DNA of 64,000 nt from Siphonodentalium dalli (Eukaryota; Mollusca; Scaphopoda; Gadilida; Siphonodentaliidae). Where the stretch lies: the NCBI GenBank assembly GCA_032622095.1, contig CP136068.1:52264443-52328442 (forward strand). The letters run 5' to 3'. Positions 23,890-55,162 of this stretch are shown here, piece after piece (positions within the stretch are counted from its first letter, which is position 1; each line of letters opens with the position of its first letter). A program made the position numbers and the translations under genes. The notes below the pieces were generated by a model. The model ran no database searches. It saw only the letters and a list, made by a program, of their open reading frames with translations, and was not told the DNA's origin.

Positions 23890-24124
23890 TTAACCCTTTC
23901 ATGACGGGAGCTGCGCTTGTGCAACATTAAAGATCATGTGCCAGTGCATTCTCTTATACATGAAAAAGAGAATGCACTGGCTTACAAGGTCAAAGCAAAT
24001 ATTGTTAGGCCAATTGATTATCTTATATATGCGAGGCTCTCTATGGGCTACTCGCATATATAAGAGAATGCATTGGCACAGGGTTTTTGCAAAATTTCAG
24101 GAAGCTCCAGTCATGGAAGGGTTA
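23890..24124 (+). mobile_element. piggyBac-like MITE, double-hairpin family, first hairpin shortened
   Basis: TTAACCCTTTCATGACGGG ... TCATGGAAGGGTTAA gives exact TTAA borders. The first hairpin has lost its central part (TATACATGAAAAAGAGAATG). Confidence 0.7.
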
Positions 24125-24197
24125 AATGAGTTTTCTAGAATTTTGTCAAGTAGACTGAGGAGACCTAAAAATACAGAGGTTTATAAATTAATGTAAT

Positions 24198-24728
24198 CAG
24201 GTCAGGCACATCCTGAATTCCGCTATTTTAGTGGTATTCCACTATAATAGTGGTATATGACCATTACCGTTTGGTGATTTTGATAAAAGAGGGATAATCC
24301 AATATCATATTTCATACAAATTATTGAAAATCAGTGTCGCACTAATTTGGTAATATACATATATTTTGTCCAGGATAATGATTAATCATGATGGCACACG
24401 ATAACTCAATTAGCATTCAATTAGTTTAAATGTTGTTATGAAGGAGCGATTGAGTCATCGTGTTATTTAGAAAGGCATATATTAGTAATATTATTATTGA
24501 ATAACAAAGCTGGTGGAAAAGATTGCGCAACAAATTTTGTCGGAAGATTGTTCATTTGCTGCGATATTGCTATTAAATATTAAAGAGTGTAATTTGGCTG
24601 TGCACTGCCATCTGCTATTCCCAATGCAAATGCAGGAAACATGAATATGTTATGGTCATATATATACATGTACCACTATAATAGTGGAATACCTCTATAA
24701 TAGTTGAATTCAGGATGTGCCTGACCTG
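24198..24728. mobile_element. non-autonomous DNA transposon with 5-bp target duplication
   Basis: Ends CAGGTCAGGCACATCCTGAA and its inverse are perfect and are flanked by GTAAT on both sides (24193-24197, 24729-24733). Subterminal CCACTATAATAGTGG palindromes occur at both ends. I cannot assign a superfamily. Confidence 0.7.
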
Positions 24729-24733
24729 GTAAT

Positions 24734-25872
24734 ATAAGATATATACATACTAGTATGTAGGATAGAAAAAAAGTTAAACTTTAATACTTCAAAAGACAGA
24801 CCATAAAAGATTTATTAAACTGTAATCTTAAGGACAGTAACAAATTGATGGGTTAATAATGTGATAAGAAGACATCAAAAGAAAATGTTCAACCTCTAAA
24901 GTACTGTGCATCAAAGATGATCAACTTTATTCTCAGTCTGCTGTCGGTTTCAAACTGTTTGTGCACACATTTCATGATTCATACATTTAAATTAGCTCAG
25001 GTAGATAAAATGTGACCTGCATAATACAAGATATGTATGCGATGTACTGTAGAAACCTCCTACGTGTTTCAAATAGTTTACTGATGGCTGTATGCATAGC
25101 GTTCACTTAATTCTCTCTCCCCAACAATTTCTGGCATTAGTTAACACTATTATCTATGCAGAGACCGAGTGGGTAATATGCAGTTAAGATTCTCCCTGTG
25201 GTGCAATGATTATAGGACTGTCAAAACTGAGGAACATAAACCTGAAAGTTGGGAACATTATCTTCGATATCTGCTACTTTGAAGTCAAAGGTCACCTGGT
25301 GAATACTAGTATGTTTTGTGTTGCCATCTCAGTAAAGCTGTACTGAGAATATGTACTGACAAGGATGCTGCCAGAGGGTCATCATATGGGTGGTTACTAA
25401 CTCCACCCCTCCCTCTCTCTGTCAAGATTATACCATATTTCCAACTTGGGAAATTTCTATTTGCACTACCCCTCCCTTTTTTTTGGTCAGAAATTGTCTA
25501 CTGTCACATGAGTTCCCTTACTACAGATTCCACCCAAACATCAACCCATCAATGAATATTGTCCAATCTAAAAGTTAATATACGGTAGCTCAATTGGAAG
25601 ACATTCAACTCTTATTAAAAACAAAACAAAACAAACCCATATAATTTACAAGCTGTACATGTAGGTCACCCTGTATTAAATACATACAGTTACATATAAC
25701 ATTTCTATCAAATGCATATAACATTACAGCTATAACATTTGAATGTGTACACATAGCTATATTGTACATGTACATGTTACGTATAAGACATACATGTATA
25801 TCATTTAATTACCTGTGCGATTTGTTCTCCAATAAACCTTTTACTATACCTGTACATGTAAAGTAGTAGAAC
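24734..25872. other. no gene seen
   Basis: AT-rich DNA; overlapping open frames near 25316-25578 lack coding character. Confidence 0.45.
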
Positions 25873-26133
25873 TTTTCCCTTTCTTTACTAAATACTCAGT
25901 AACGAGTAGTTATCCCTTAGGAAATGTTCAGATACTAAGTTCAACAGGTTGTTTGTTGAACTTATTATATGAACATTTCCCACCAATGTAATAGTATAAG
26001 AATCTGTCTGCACTTGTGTTATGTTTTTGATGTTGGCTCATTTTCCCCGAACATCCCTCAAAATGAATAATAGACCATGCTAGTAATGACATTCCAACTT
26101 GGTGGCAGAATCAATTTAGTAATGAAAGGGTTA
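25873..26133 (-). mobile_element. piggyBac-like MITE, second family
   Basis: CCCTTTCTTTACTAAATACT ... AATGAAAGGGTTAA; the ACTTATTATATGAACATTTCC core matches the other copies in inverse orientation. Confidence 0.62.
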
Positions 26134-26556
26134 AATTATCAGAGTATTCTTGACCCCTTTTCATACCTGTTTTTCCCCTCAAATGCTGTACTATTTTTAA
26201 CAGTTTGATTACTATTTGTTTTCTGAGCTAAACTAATCCCTGATATAAATACCAGGTGTACAAATTGTTAGAACTTTTGTCCATTCTGATGAGTGATGAT
26301 GTAAATAGAAATTGACCCTATTAAATATATTACAAGATTATAGTTTAGCAAGGGAAGCCTGCATTGTAACTGTCTTACATGTAGTAAAGCATAGGTGGGT
26401 GTGAATTGTCGTAACGACTCGTAAGTGAATTGCTTATTAACTATGATAACTTACATGTAGGTAATTAGGTATTTGCCAATTTGGTGTATTAAAAGATAGT
26501 GTAACTCATTTCGCTTGGGTTAAGCTTCTTCAGGTGAATTGACAATATGTTTCCCT

Positions 26557-26665
26557 TTAACCCTCATTGACGAGTAGTTTCCTTAGTAAACAAAGGCATA
26601 TTATTATCTGAACATTTCCTGTGGGAATGACTCGTTAATTAGTGTATTTAGTAAAGAAAGTGTTA
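26557..26665. mobile_element. piggyBac-like MITE, second family, internally deleted
   Basis: TTAACCCTCATTGACGAGTA ... AAGAAAGTGTTAA: both termini kept, most of the middle lost. Confidence 0.5.
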
Positions 26666-26724
26666 ACAGGTAGTAGTAGGTGTGTAATGAATTCGGGGTG
26701 GGGGGAACAATGAGTGAACTGTGA

Positions 26725-26875
26725 AAGTTTCAAGCCTGAGTTTAGTGTGCCTGTCATTTGCAGAATGAGATCACCAGAGGGTGAATTTAGTGATGTTATC
26801 ATATTGTTATGTCGCATAGAGGGCTAGCATTACTAAATTCACCCTCTGGGAACCTCATTCTTCTTAGGCATCATC
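26725..26875. repeat. hairpin repeat, first of an inverted pair
   Basis: AAGCCTGAGTTTAGTGTGCC leads into AGAGGGTGAATTTAGTGATG, whose inverse follows at about 26829-26850. The whole recurs inverted at 27070-27215. Confidence 0.6.
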
Positions 26876-27069
26876 TTCTCTGGACAGTTTCTTTATTACA
26901 AAATATCTATAGAAACTTCTTCACAATGGTTCTATTTCTTTTTTAGTTTAGTTTCTGTATTTCCCCAAATTGGCAGACGACTCATTGCATTATCGAGGTC
27001 CACAATGGGTGTATATCACAATATTCACTATTTGGGAACTTCAATCTGAGTCTGTCTCCCATAGCAGAT

Positions 27070-27215
27070 GAGGCCATGCAGAATGAGGTCCCCAGAGGGT
27101 GAATTTGGTGATGCTAGCCCGCTATGCGGGATAGCATCACTAAATTCACCCTCTGGGGACCTCATTCTGCAAATGACAGGCACACTAAACTCAGGCTTGC
27201 ACAGTTTACTCATAT
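27070..27215. repeat. hairpin repeat, second of an inverted pair
   Basis: GCAGAATGAGGTCCCCAGAG ... CTCTGGGGACCTCATTCTGC is a hairpin of about 42-bp arms around GCCCGCTATGCGGG; it is followed by the inverse of the first copy's leader. Confidence 0.65.
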
Positions 27216-27397
27216 TGGTCTGAAATGAGGCTACCTTTATGAGACATGAGGAGGTTAGTGAGTAGGAGAGAAAGATGAGAGTTGAATTAGTCTGCGTCAA
27301 ACCCCAGACTTCCTGGTATACTCACTCCCCATCCAAACAACAAAAGATGAATTCCTCCAATTTATAATCTGGCTTGTGTGATAACGCAGTTATTGAA

Positions 27398-27577
27398 TGA
27401 CGTGGATAACACCACATTCGTTTCCATGACGTCAACACTTACTCACGAGAAACTCCCAATCTGCGTCTTACGAGCTGTGTCTGGGACGGAGACATGTATT
27501 GTATAAATAGGTGGTGTGTTTGGGCAGGTCGGAATGTGTGTGCCAGACAATTCTGGAGACGGCCCATAAGTAATTGG
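27398..27577 (+). promoter_or_regulatory. candidate CRE/TATA promoter with a short non-coding first exon
   Basis: A half-type CRE TGACGTGG (27398-27405), a perfect palindromic CRE TGACGTCA (27427-27434) and TATAAATAG (27502-27510) occur in order on the + strand with promoter-like spacing. A TSS would fall near 27535 and a donor GTGAGA follows 27577. The surrounding 27360-27840 is CpG-richer than its flanks. It lies 8 kb upstream of DYRK1A exon A in the same orientation. Splicing directly to exon A would force use of the internal ATG at 35539. No transcript evidence is available. Confidence 0.35.
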
Positions 27578-27899
27578 GTGAGATTAGAATTTGGGCAACC
27601 TGCCAGCCCTTCGTCTGAGGAACAGTTGGGAAATAAAAAAAAACTATTGATTCCTTTTGTCTGTGAGACTAGAATTTGTTGATTTGTTGCCGGGATAGAC
27701 GGTGTAATAACTCGGACAGCGTCTGGTCACTGCGGGTCAGCCGGCGGGGTCCGGTACCGTGTATCATAATAAGTGGCCGCAGACAATATCGTCTGATCTC
27801 ACTGTGAAGTCATCGGGTTGAATAACCATGCTTTTGTTGATTGTCACTTCTCTCGTCTTATCAGATATCTAATGCGTCACAGTGCATGATCCAAATAAT

Positions 27900-28415
27900 A
27901 TTACAGGCGGGATGTGAGGGGAGGGTCAACACAAACATCCCAAGTAATAAATAATACAGGCAGGCAGGATGTTGGAGGGGGGGGGGGGGGGTTACAAACA
28001 TCCAGGTAATAGTACAAGCAGGTGGGAAGTGAGGAGAGGGGGTCTACAATAACTTCCCAAGTAATAGTACAGACAGGCAGGCGGGATGTGGGGGGAGTCT
28101 ACAAAAACATCCAGGTAATAGTACAGCCAGGTGGCATGTGAGGGGAGGTTCTACAAAAACATCTAAGTAATAGTACAAGCAGGTGGGAAGTGAGGAGAGG
28201 GGGGGGGGGTCTACAAAATATCCAGGTAATAGTACAAATAAAGGCAGGATGGGGGAGGGGTCTACAGAAACATCCCAGGTAATAGGCAGGCAGGATGTGA
28301 GGGGAGGTTCTACTAAAACATCCCAAGTAATAGTACAGACAGGATGGGGGAGGTTCTACAAAAACGTACAAGTTATAGCATAGGCAGGATAGATGGGGAG
28401 GGCAGGTTCTACAAA
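27900..28415. repeat. G-rich minisatellite, units of about 50-65 bp
   Basis: Roughly eight degenerate units with GGCAGGATGTGAGGGGAGG, TCTACAAAAACATCC and AGGTAATAGTACA; several include G runs of 9-15. Confidence 0.85.
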
Positions 28416-29706
28416 GTCATCAGGAACTATTTGTGATATTGTTTTCAGAAGCATTATCTACATGTATGGTTAGGGCATCTAATGTATATTTCTTGGAACC
28501 TTACACTCCGTATCACAGTAGCATTTGTTGATCGATCTGGTATTCTCAAAATGGCATTATTTTGTGCATAAGTCAAGATAAATCAATGAAGCTTATTTTC
28601 AGAACTTAGTATAAAAAAAATAGTGTTCTACTGGAAGGTGGATGGGTGGGGTTCTACAAAAAAACACACAGGGCTGTCAGAAAGATACATTTTCCATGGT
28701 TTGAAGTGGGTTTGTCACTATTTCCTGCATTGCCCTTTCGAGAATTTGAACTATTGGTTCCAGCTGAAAAGGTAATATAATTTGAAACACTGTCTGACCT
28801 TCAATTATTGTTCCCTGCTTCAAGCTATGCATAAGCAAAATAAATGAATACGACTTAACAGAAATGAGCGAAGATATCCCTATATAATCAAGCCATTCAT
28901 TCATGTAGTGTGGAGATGCTCAGATAATATTGATGTTTAAAAAATGCTTTAGGCAGTTGGTTGAACTTAAGACTGTTTGTTGAATTTATTAGCTCAATAT
29001 CCCAACACATGAATAGGCAGGGTCTCAAGTAACTACCCTTCAGAAAATATCCAGTTATCGAACGGTTAATAACTTAAACACATACTAGTATAGTTATCAA
29101 AGGGTTAATAACTTAAACACATACTAGTATAAAGAGGTGACCTTCCTTGTCCCTATAAAGTATTGAATCAGACAAGCAACCACATTTCTGTTTCCAACAG
29201 CTTCAAGTTCTATTATTATTTGAGTTATTTGTTACTCTCGGGATCCAAATAATAGTCAGCAGTAAATAATAACAGGGTGGAAAATTTCCCAAAATTAAAT
29301 AAAAGTACACACCCAAATAATAGTACCTTGTTTGTACAAAATTTCAACTAGTTGGAGGGTTGATTTTTTCCATCTTTCCCCAGTCATTGTCAGATGGGCT
29401 AATTACAATTATCGTTATCAGTAATTGTCAACCTGTTACAAGTACCATAAGAGAAAGATGATTTGTCAAATTTTTGGGAGAAAGTTGTGCATCTGAGGTG
29501 ATCTGAGGACACCTATTCATGACGGTGAGCAAAATGAAATAAACATACTGTAATGAGTATTTTAATGACCCAAATAAGAATCATATAGGGTGGAGTGTTT
29601 TTTGTGTGCACAAAATTAATAATCATACATGTATGATTATTTGGATCCCGAGAGTATCATGCATGCATGTATGATTATTTGGATCCAGATAGTATCATGC
29701 AGCCCT

Positions 29707-29971
29707 TTAACCCTTTCATGACTGGAGCTGCGCTGGTACAGCATTAAAGGTCCTGTGCCAATGCATTCTCTTATATATAAGAGTCTCCCATAGGGAGCCT
29801 CATATATATGAGAATACAAGGTCAAGGTAATTAATTTTAGGCCAATGTATTATATTCTCTTATGTATGCGAGGCTCCCTATTGGAGACTCACATACATGT
29901 ATATAAGAGAATGCATTGGCACATGGTTTTTTTTTGCAATATTTCAGGAAGCTCCAGTCATGAAAGGGTTA
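29707..29971 (+). mobile_element. piggyBac-like MITE, double-hairpin family
   Basis: TTAACCCTTTCATGACTGG ... CAGTCATGAAAGGGTTAA with exact TTAA at each end. Confidence 0.72.
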
Positions 29972-29984
29972 AATTGACAATTTT

Positions 29985-30081
29985 CTACGGCATTGCTTTA
30001 GAATTGCATGAATTTCTATATTGGCTTCTACCACTTTTTCTATGGCATTGTTTTTTTTGCGGTAGCCAATTTCGAAGGCTG
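29985..30081. mobile_element. short MITE, CAGCCCTCGAAA family (inverse)
   Basis: GGCATTGCTTTAGAATTGC ... GCCAATTTCGAAGGCTG, directly after the piggyBac-like MITE at 29707-29971. Confidence 0.42.
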
Positions 30082-30279
30082 ATTATAACAGTTCTACAAA
30101 GAAATATCAATATAGAGTATCCAGTAACTAACTTTCTGTGAACATCAAAAGGATTAATACCTGTAGCTTTAATACAAACAATGGGATAAAGAAGTCACCT
30201 TCCTGTTTCAAAAACCTTGCATGAGACCTGCAACCAAATTTATGTTTTATTATTATAAGGAGCCTTCTTGAACTCTCTC

Positions 30280-30792
30280 AGCCATTTAAAAAAAATGGGT
30301 CGTATTATGTTATTGGTCCGTCCATTCGTCAGTCCGCTTTTTTCGTTTTCAGATGATAACTTTAGTAAGTCTGAACTGAATGGAATGAAATTGGTATGCC
30401 AGTTTACTAGCCCTAATTACAGGTAGACCTGTTTACTTTCCCGATTTCGGCGGGAGTCTCCAGATTTTGTGTCATTTCTCCTGTGCTCCCAATCGGGAAA
30501 CTAAATCTCCCGATTCAAAAATTAGCCGACGGCTGTAGCAAACGATGCCCCAAATTTCATTGCCGGATGGTAACTTTGGAAAAATTTGAACTGAATGGTA
30601 TGAAATTTGGTATGTGAGTTTACTGGCCCAAAATACAGGTCATGTTCAAAATTGGGTTCCACCCACCAATTTTCACTTGAGTTATGGCCCTCTGAATCTG
30701 AATGGATACGTCCAAATGTCCAATTCTGGCAAAATAGGATGGGCACTTTGTTAGAATTACCACGGGTGTATTTTTCTATGCCCTTGTTGTTA
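30280..30792 (+). mobile_element. pearl-like element, diverged
   Basis: It shares GGGTCGTATTATG, GGTCCGTCC, GATAACTTTAGTAAG and GGTTCCACCCACCAATTTTCAC with the element at 17711 and ends ...TATGCCCTTGTTG. A foreign insert rich in CCCGATT (about 30431-30530) interrupts the first core unit. Confidence 0.55.
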
Positions 30793-31434
30793 TATAAATG
30801 AATATACATGAAACATATATATATGGCAGAAATGCCTGATGACAGGGGCCGAAAATCACTGCATGGTGTCCAATAGCTACCCTATAGTATGTATCCAGGT
30901 TAACTTTACACATACCTTTCTGTTTCAAAGTCTTGGATGAAAAGTGCTACAGAATTTCTATTTCAAATACCGGGTAGTTGCCAGTTATTTTATTATAAGG
31001 AGCCATCTGTATGTGATATCATTGAAACTCTGTATTGCTTTGAATAAAAAAACCCAATCCTATCGATCATTAAAGCACAGATATACAAGAGCAGGAAATA
31101 AGCGGAGTAAAATGGTGTCTTAAAATTGCCACCCATTACAGTAACCATTAGCTGCATTGTTAATGTTGCGGATTATGTCTAAGAATACACTACCTGGGTT
31201 TATTTCGGGAGCGGATGTGCAGAAAGTTACAAGAAGTTGGCAATGTGCAAATTACATTATGTTGCACTTTTGCATATCATACATACCTGATGGGAAACGC
31301 GATCTATCCTGGCTTGTTTTTATATCACATATATTGGTTTGCGATCCTTCTCGTTATTTGCTGTACATGACAGAAATTAAGGAATTATATTTGCGGATTC
31401 CTGGGTGGGCTGGCAGTATATAATATAAATATAC

Positions 31435-31610
31435 CGGGAGGTGTAAGCGGAATCCATGTGTGTTTCATCAGGCAATGCATCATGTGGACAAGTTCCTTCC
31501 ATTCGTCCTCTGACACCAACAGGTGATGTTGTTGGGACAGACACTGGTATTGTAAAAGATTTATAATCCGGTGGTTCTGCGGCCTTGCTCTTCTTTTTCT
31601 GGGGATGCAC
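31435..31610 (-). CDS. possible exon, unidentified minus-strand gene
   Basis: Bounded on the - strand by a weak acceptor CTCAAG and a donor TCCCG|GTATAT. One frame is open throughout: VHPQKKKSKAAEPPDYKS, FTIPVSVPTTSPVGVRG, RMEGTCPHDALPDETHM. A second frame closes after RRTTGL. The Lys/Pro/Ser-rich composition resembles a real unstructured protein segment, but no homologue comes to mind. Confidence 0.22.
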
Positions 31611-31698
31611 CTTGAGATGTCAGTTCAATCTTGAAAGTCAATAAGTATATTAAATTTGAAAATTGAAGAAAGATGGTAGAACATTGCATTTTCCTCAC

Positions 31699-31776
31699 CT
31701 GTCAGGCTGTCATCATCGATGAATACATTGTAAAAGAATGTCCGATTCATAGACAGATTCAATGGGCCTCTTGGCT
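31699..31776 (-). CDS. possible exon, unidentified minus-strand gene
   Basis: A good donor GACAG|GTGAGG ends the segment on the - strand. With acceptor CACAAG or CACAAGAG it reads either PRGPLNLSMNRTFF then YNVFIDDDSLTG (phase 1 out), or AKRPIESVYESDILLQC then a stop. The first frame joins the next segment to give GASPEKEEQGRRTTGL and a stop. Which frame is real, if any, cannot be decided. Confidence 0.18.
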
Positions 31777-33479
31777 CTTGTGAATTAAAAAAATGAGTTT
31801 CAAAATTGCATTCTATTACGAGAGTGCAAGTGTTGACTATGACTATAAATATTTATTTATACATGATATATTGTACATAACAATGAAAACATATAATTTG
31901 ACAATACTGAGTTTTTGGGGCCAGCATGTAACCAAGGAGGCTGTCTTCCTGCCATCCCCTGGAATATGACAATATTTATATTCACCCAAGTTCAGCCAAA
32001 TAAAGTATATATTAAACATTTAATTGAATTGAATATTTGTCTCAAGATGAATAATAATTCATATAAGAAATATTAAGAGAGAAATAGTTGTTTTGTGAGT
32101 GTTTTCAACTCGACTGAAAAGTTACCAAGTTCAGATATTTCTTGGATTATTCTAGGATAATTTTATCGATCCTAATACCAAAAATGGTTAATTTGAAACA
32201 TAACATAATAATAAACTATTTTTTAATGACTTCTTACCTATAATTGTTAATATTTCTTTAGAAAATGAAAATTCTTATAATTCTTCATTATTTATCTGTC
32301 ACACCAGGACAAACATTGCATCAAGAAAATATAAATAAAAAGCAAGTTAAAAATACAGAAGTTACAAATATACCAAATTTGGTGACATAAACTGTATATA
32401 TACAAATTACATCATTTGGTGACAATATATATATTGGTTGTCACAATCGATTTCAACCATGTTTTTCAAAAAAGAATATGACTTTCGCCAAAAACTGTTG
32501 TCAAACAAAACTTTTTCTCAAACTCAGAAAAAATGCCCCTAGTTACAAACAAGCGGCGGCCTATAGGTTTAACATTATCATCAGTTTCAAATATCTCTCT
32601 CCAAAATATGTGTCGCATGGAAAAACAAAGGGTTAATGTTTGTTATGGCTATATATAAGTGGGCCACATGGGAGGTACATACTTCTCAAATACTGGCATG
32701 TCTATATAATAATTTCTTATACTGCCAGGACTGTGGTAGGACAGCTTGTACTTCATTCACCAATATACTGAACACTCCCTACATTATCATAAATGAACTT
32801 TGACCCAGATAATATAACAGCCATTGTGATCCACTCTGCATAGGTGTTGGGTTTATTTATAGTAACACTGCCTGGCAACAATGAGTGATGGATGTCCAGC
32901 ATTAATTTGATTGGTTTAATAGCTGGTTCAAGGAGAAGACTGGGGCATTCTTGAAAGCATGTGACCTAGTCACGTGATGTAAACATAATCATGTGGTTAT
33001 GTTTTCTCCCCTCTTGTTGCTATAATGCATGTCCAGAAAGCATGCATTAACAGGCTCCAGCATAGACCCATGGATTCTATTTTAAGTCTATCCACTGTGT
33101 ATATACATGGAAACAATTGGGTCACCAGCCATTATAGACATTAGGGCCAAACTTCATTGATAAAAAAAGTGCTCTTCTAATTTGGATTAAATGTGGGGAA
33201 ATATATTTTGATTGGATATATTTTCTGTAGACACTGTTAATGGAGATGTCTTGATTGGAATATATGTTATATTTAGTTGACGTGGCTGTCTCGCTTCTGA
33301 GATGAACCTGCAATGGGTACGATGATTTATTACATTGTTTTGTGCCAATTTATGTAATATGTATTCCCTGATGAGTATTATGTCTATATAAATCATCTGG
33401 CTAAAGCCCTCATGTGTATTTTACTTGAGTTTGGCAGATGGGAGGGGTCACCTTAGTAACAAATTAGGTTTATTTTTAC

Positions 33480-33605
33480 CTGGAGCTATTACCCTGCACC
33501 TTAAGCTTTGTGGTGGGCGGTTTGTTGACAGTCCTCTGCCATAGGTCAATGACCAATGTTAACCCTGTTGATGTCACAAGGGTCAAATTTGACTCACAGG
33601 AACAG
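33480..33605 (-). CDS. possible internal exon, unidentified minus-strand gene
   Basis: On the - strand the acceptor AATATACAG and donor CCAG|GTAAAA enclose 126 bp, phase 2 to 2, reading CESNLTLVTSTGLTLVIDLW then QRTVNKPPTTKLKVQGNSS. The composition is protein-like. No family is recognised, and open stretches of this size are common here, so confidence is low. Confidence 0.2.
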
Positions 33606-52662
<19,057 letters not shown>

Positions 52663-53840
52663 CGAATAAAGCATCGTTTTGAGTGCATCCCATCAACCAA
52701 TCAACGGACATTTCATCCAGATATCTTGCCGAATCAATACATTCTCAAGATGCGTGGTCTGCTATGGATGTTTGTGTGTGTTGTTAAAATGGTCTCCAGA
52801 ATATTCTATACCAATCTCACTCGCGTAGAGTCTACACCATTTATTCACACCAAAGTCAGCTGAGACCCATTTAAACGTGTGTAACGCATCAGGGACCTCC
52901 TAGAGGTTTCAGTTTGAGAGAAGTCAATTGTACCTTTTCCTTTATTTATTGTGAAATGGGATGCTAACATGTCATAAAGACTAAGTTCAACATCTATATT
53001 TTGAAATAGTTTTGGCTTAAAATTTACTTAAACTGTTACATAGCCAGCGATGGTTAGATTTAAAAATATTTCAACATTTTCTTATTTATATCCAGGTACG
53101 TCTAGATGGGCCTTAGCTGTCTGAAAACAATTTAAATGTCCAAACCTCAAGCTTGCTTTGAGAGGACATATTTATATAGTTACAAACTCTTAAAAACCTG
53201 TTGCTTAATGGGAAGGTCCTGTTTGAAACTGAACTGTATAAAATAACTGTTATACATCAATGCAAAGCATATTTCAAATAATTTCCATATGACCAATCGT
53301 CTGGGTCGGTGTGAGATTTATTGCCTGACTGAAAGGTTATTTTTATTATATATCTATATTCGTCGGTGGGCTTCTAAAATGTTGTATCTTGCGTTTTGGT
53401 GCAAAAGCACTTTTTTGCATATTTATAATATATGAGTTCGATTACATAAGATCCTAAGAGAACTTGTCAAAATTTCAGTGAATAAATGCATTTTTTCAGG
53501 AAAAATCATTTTTTTAAATGTCATATCGGGGTTTCCCACAAATTTTTTTCATTAATACTTAAATGTCCAATGTCCTATTTTTGAAACCGTTCTGAAAATT
53601 CTATTGAAGTTTGGAGAGGCATGGCCACAAGGCGTTTCCTCCTTATTCTGAGTGACAAATACTAATCGAACCAGCAGAAACTGTCAAAACTAAAATGTCG
53701 TATTGCACGACTTCGTAATTTTTGCTTCTAAAATGTCGTATAAAATCATGCATTTCTCATCAATCAGGAGAGATATGAATACGAAAGTTTCTCTTTTGTT
53801 ACAACTGTGATATTAAAAAGAGTATCATGCAAAGGTAATG
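52663..53840 (+). other. DYRK1A: probable DYRK1A 3' UTR
   Basis: No coding frame or recognised repeat is visible here. AATAAA hexamers occur at 52665-52670, three bases after the stop and probably too close to use, and at 53481-53486. More lie at about 54530-54540, beyond a palindromic MITE. DYRK1A messages commonly have long 3' UTRs, so the cleavage site cannot be fixed from sequence. Confidence 0.45.
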
Positions 53841-54059
53841 GTACAGTAATGCACCAAATAATCAACTCCTTAACCACAGCACAATTACGGGTAACTTTTC
53901 AGGATTTAGTCGGAAATATGGCTTGTTGCCATTCATCGGAAAGGTCTCAGTGAGAGCCTTACAATGAATGGCAACAAGCCATATTTCTGACTAAATCCTT
54001 AAAAGTTACCCATAATTCTGCTGTGGTTAAGGAGTCGATTATTTAAGGCATTACTGTAC
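53841..54059. mobile_element. palindromic Tc1/mariner-like MITE downstream of DYRK1A
   Basis: Near-complete palindrome bounded by GTACAGTAATGC and GGCATTACTGTAC, 1.2 kb after the DYRK1A stop. It could lie in the transcribed 3' UTR. Confidence 0.72.
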
Positions 54060-55162
54060 CAATTGCTATTTCCAGAGATAAAACAGTTTTTTGTGTCTCC
54101 TGTAAAATTTTATATTTGGAGAATAGAACTCGTTATAGGTCCACTGGCGATTTGTATTTTAAATATATATAACAAGGTTCCATAGATAATCAACTTTAGT
54201 ATTTAGAATTTTTCCATAAGACATGATTCTTTATCCAAATCCCTGTTGGAGAGAAAAATATGTGACAAAAAAATATTTATGACGCAGACTCCTCCCAACC
54301 TAAATAATTGTTATCAGTTTGCAGTCAACTTTCCATGGATAATAATTCTGCATTCAAACATGGCCTACTTCTTAAACGATTCAAATCAACTTGGGTTTGT
54401 AACTATTAAATATGTTTATTATAATAATAAACATTCTGGTTCAATTCATGGCATCTGTGATCACCATATTGTTGAAAGATCTTTATCTTGAAATTCATCT
54501 TCCAAGAATTAAAGATGGATTATCTCTTTAAATAAATAAATTTTAGATAGTTTCCTGTGTAAGAAATTATATGTATGAGTTGGAAATCCCTACCCGGAAA
54601 CGATTCTATCAATTTATATTGATTTTATTTCGATATTTTATTCAATTAATGGGACACATCTTTGTTCTAAAAATAGAACTTTTAGATAGAGGTCTCCAGC
54701 TTGGTGCTTCGAATGAATGCGAGCCACAATATATCTCCGATTGATTGATTGTATCGTGTATTGTGTCCTGAATAGCAGGGACCATTATTGAATGGCACAG
54801 AGTTATTTTATATGAAAAAAAATTCAAATAAAAATCAATATTAATTGATAGACGCGTTTCCAGACAGGGGTCTTCGATTCGTATTTATTATTTCATGCCC
54901 AGGAAACTATAGATCATGTTGCAAAAGAGATAATCCACCTCTAATTTAATCTTGATTTAATCAAGTATCTTGATCTCCAGTAATAATTTTATTATTTCTC
55001 AAACAGTTATGTTTTAGGAGAAATTTGTCATTCTTGATGAAAGTCAATTTTTAAAGGACATTTAACAAAATGATTGCGGTTGACGATTCTGGACTTGGTT
55101 GAATTTGATGTATAACTGAACAGCTAGCTGTGATAGTTTGTTTGAGAGTGTGTGCATGTGTG
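54060..55162. other. no gene seen
   Basis: AT-rich DNA downstream of DYRK1A with AATAAA hexamers near 54530-54540. Confidence 0.45.

Noticed and set aside
52665-52670. AATAAA three bases after the DYRK1A stop as the poly(A) signal
   Set aside because: It would leave a 3' UTR of only about 20-30 nt, unusual for this gene; later hexamers are more plausible.
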